Assembly: GCF_047730065.1 (NCBI RefSeq)
Contig: NZ_CP159829.1
Span: forward strand, 682,001-746,000
Reading direction: 5' to 3'
DNA from: Njordibacter sp028825405
Lineage (GTDB): Bacteria; Pseudomonadota; Gammaproteobacteria; Pseudomonadales; Balneatricaceae
Length of the DNA stretch: 64,000 nucleotides
The notes beneath the pieces are model-generated. The model saw only the letters and a list, made by a program, of their open reading frames with translations. It ran no database searches and was not told the origin of the DNA. This document shows, in pieces, positions 62,716 through 64,000 of this stretch (positions are counted from its first letter, which is position 1; each line of letters starts with the position of its first letter). The position numbers and the translations under genes were made by a program.

Positions 62716-64000
62716 ATGAATTTTTCACAAGTTATAAGCGTGAAGGATCAAATCAATGTCAAACATTTGACGGGGTTATTAATCCCTATGTTGGTTCTGC
62801 TGATCATCTTAATGATGGTGGTTCCACTGCCTGCGTTCTTGTTAGATTTATTTTTTACCCTCAATATTGCCCTTGCCCTAGTCATTGTAATGATTTCTAT
62901 TAACACCATGCGGCCATTAGATTTTTCATCCTTTCCTTCGGTCCTATTATTTGCAACTTTACTACGTTTGGCATTAAACGTAGCATCGACCCGGATTGTT
63001 CTCGTTGAAGGTCACACGGGCACCGATGCAGCGGGTCAGGTTATTCAGTCATTTGGTGATTTCGTCATTGGTGGTGATTATGTGGTGGGTATCATCGTAT
63101 TTTCTATTCTTATGATTATCAACTTTCTTGTAGTGACCAAGGGTGCAGGCCGTGTATCAGAAGTCAGTGCCCGCTTTACCTTGGATGCCATGCCTGGCAA
63201 ACAGATGGCGATTGATGCCGACCTAAATGCCGGTGTACTGTCGCAAGATGAAGCCCGCGAACGGCGCGCAGATGTGACGGCAGAGGCGGATTTTTATGGT
63301 TCAATGGATGGTGCCAGTAAATTTGTGAAAGGCGATGCAATCGCAGGTTTTCTGATCCTGCTCATTAACCTTATTGGCGGCCTTGCTATTGGTATGGGTA
63401 CCCATGGTTTGAGTTTTAATGAAGCCACAGAAACCTATGTTTTATTAACCATTGGCGATGGTCTAGTAGCTCAGATTCCTTCCTTATTGCTTGCCACTGC
63501 TACAGCGATCATTGTGACCCGCGTCACCTCGACCTCAGACATGTCGAGCGAAGTGGTGAGCCAATTAGGTAGCCCTCAAGCACTTATTGTCGTTACCGGC
63601 ATTATGACCTTGTTGGGTGTTATTCCAGGTATGCCTCACTTCATATTTTTATTGTTAGCCACAATTACTGGTGGTTTTGCATACTTAGCTGTAAAACGTT
63701 CTCGACAGGATGACAAGCCCGAGGTTGTGGACCCGGTACAGGAGCAGCAAGATCAAGAGTCAAAAGACCTGTCGTGGGAAGATATTCCACAGCTAGATAT
63801 GATTGGCTTGGAAGTGGGGTATGCATTAATTCCCTTAGTTGACAAAAGCCAAGGTGGCGCGTTAATGCAACGCATCAAAGGCGTGCGTAAAAAACTTTCA
63901 CACGAACTTGGATTTTTGGTGCAATCAGTGCACATTCGGGACAACCTAGATCTATCGCCTAATCAATACCATATTAATATTAATGGCGTGACCCGTGGCC
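62716..64000 (+). CDS. flhA: Flagellar export gate protein FlhA (cut by the window end)
   Basis: An open frame starting ATG at 62716 runs to the last base with no stop, 428 residues long so far, while FlhA is normally about 700. It has the membrane-domain signatures MRPLDFSSFPSVLLFATLLR, LNVASTRIVLVEGH, MPGKQMAIDADLNAG and FYGSMDGASKFVKGDAIAGF and then the cytoplasmic start. FlhA binds export substrates and chaperones in the type III gate. The ribosome site is weak: AGG is about 12 bases away. Confidence 0.95.
   Translation, partial: MNFSQVISVKDQINVKHLTGLLIPMLVLLIILMMVVPLPAFLLDLFFTLNIALALVIVMISINTMRPLDFSSFPSVLLFATLLRLALNVASTRIVLVEGHTGTDAAGQVIQSFGDFVIGGDYVVGIIVFSILMIINFLVVTKGAGRVSEVSARFTLDAMPGKQMAIDADLNAGVLSQDEARERRADVTAEADFYGSMDGASKFVKGDAIAGFLILLINLIGGLAIGMGTHGLSFNEATETYVLLTIGDGLVAQIPSLLLATATAIIVTRVTSTSDMSSEVVSQLGSPQALIVVTGIMTLLGVIPGMPHFIFLLLATITGGFAYLAVKRSRQDDKPEVVDPVQEQQDQESKDLSWEDIPQLDMIGLEVGYALIPLVDKSQGGALMQRIKGVRKKLSHELGFLVQSVHIRDNLDLSPNQYHININGVTRG

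Overview
The window comes from a motile, Gram-negative gammaproteobacterium, probably marine. Several things point there. The flagellar genes are driven by sigma-54 and sigma-28 promoters. A FleQ/FlrA-like and an FlrC/FleR-like activator are present. The FlgP/FlgT H-ring genes known from Vibrio and Shewanella are present, and an operon resembling phosphonate-betaine catabolism lies nearby. I cannot name the genus from sequence alone.

Layout. Positions 1-10.4 kb are metabolic: a CDGSH/glutamate-synthase-like flavoprotein, an FeS-BCP-type photolyase homologue, propionyl-CoA synthetase, and a minus-strand operon of an HD oxygenase, an Fe/2OG oxygenase, an FAD oxidase and an aldehyde dehydrogenase (TmpB/TmpA-like). 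From 10.6 kb a large flagellar locus begins: flgFGH (10.6-12.9 kb), then an accessory island (13.2-30.6 kb), then fliC, flaG, fliD, two fliS genes, two sigma-54 activators, fliEFGHIJ, fliK and fliLMNOPQR-flhB (31-53 kb). Two unrecognised repeat or membrane proteins, class I fumarase, a nitroreductase, a DnaT-like/P-like replication pair and a PilZ protein follow (53-60.2 kb). The window ends with a minus-strand flgP-flgT-LysM operon and the start of flhA, which runs off the end.

The accessory island is the most interesting part. It holds five large TPR proteins with recognisably the same N-terminal module and the same 34-residue repeats, but different C-terminal domains: a TylF-like methyltransferase, two 2OG-Fe(II) oxygenase-like domains, a GT9-like glycosyltransferase and a sulfotransferase. 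Among them lie GDP-mannose 4,6-dehydratase, a DUF6165 protein, an APS-kinase-like kinase and a cytidylyltransferase-like protein. The island sits directly upstream of flagellin, so I infer a set of flagellin-modifying enzymes that share a TPR docking platform. The DNA shows active shuffling: a dehydratase fused to the DUF6165 tail, inverted TPR fragments, a truncated paralogue, two single-base frameshifts and a decayed foreign gene.

Regulation is unusually readable. Strong sigma-54 elements (GG-N10-GC spacing) precede flgF, fliD, the flrC-like gene, fliK and flhA. Sigma-28 elements precede fliC, the second fliS and the flgP operon. The FleQ-like activator lacks its N-terminal domain, the FlrC-like one has no phosphoacceptor Asp that I can see, and no partner histidine kinase lies beside it.
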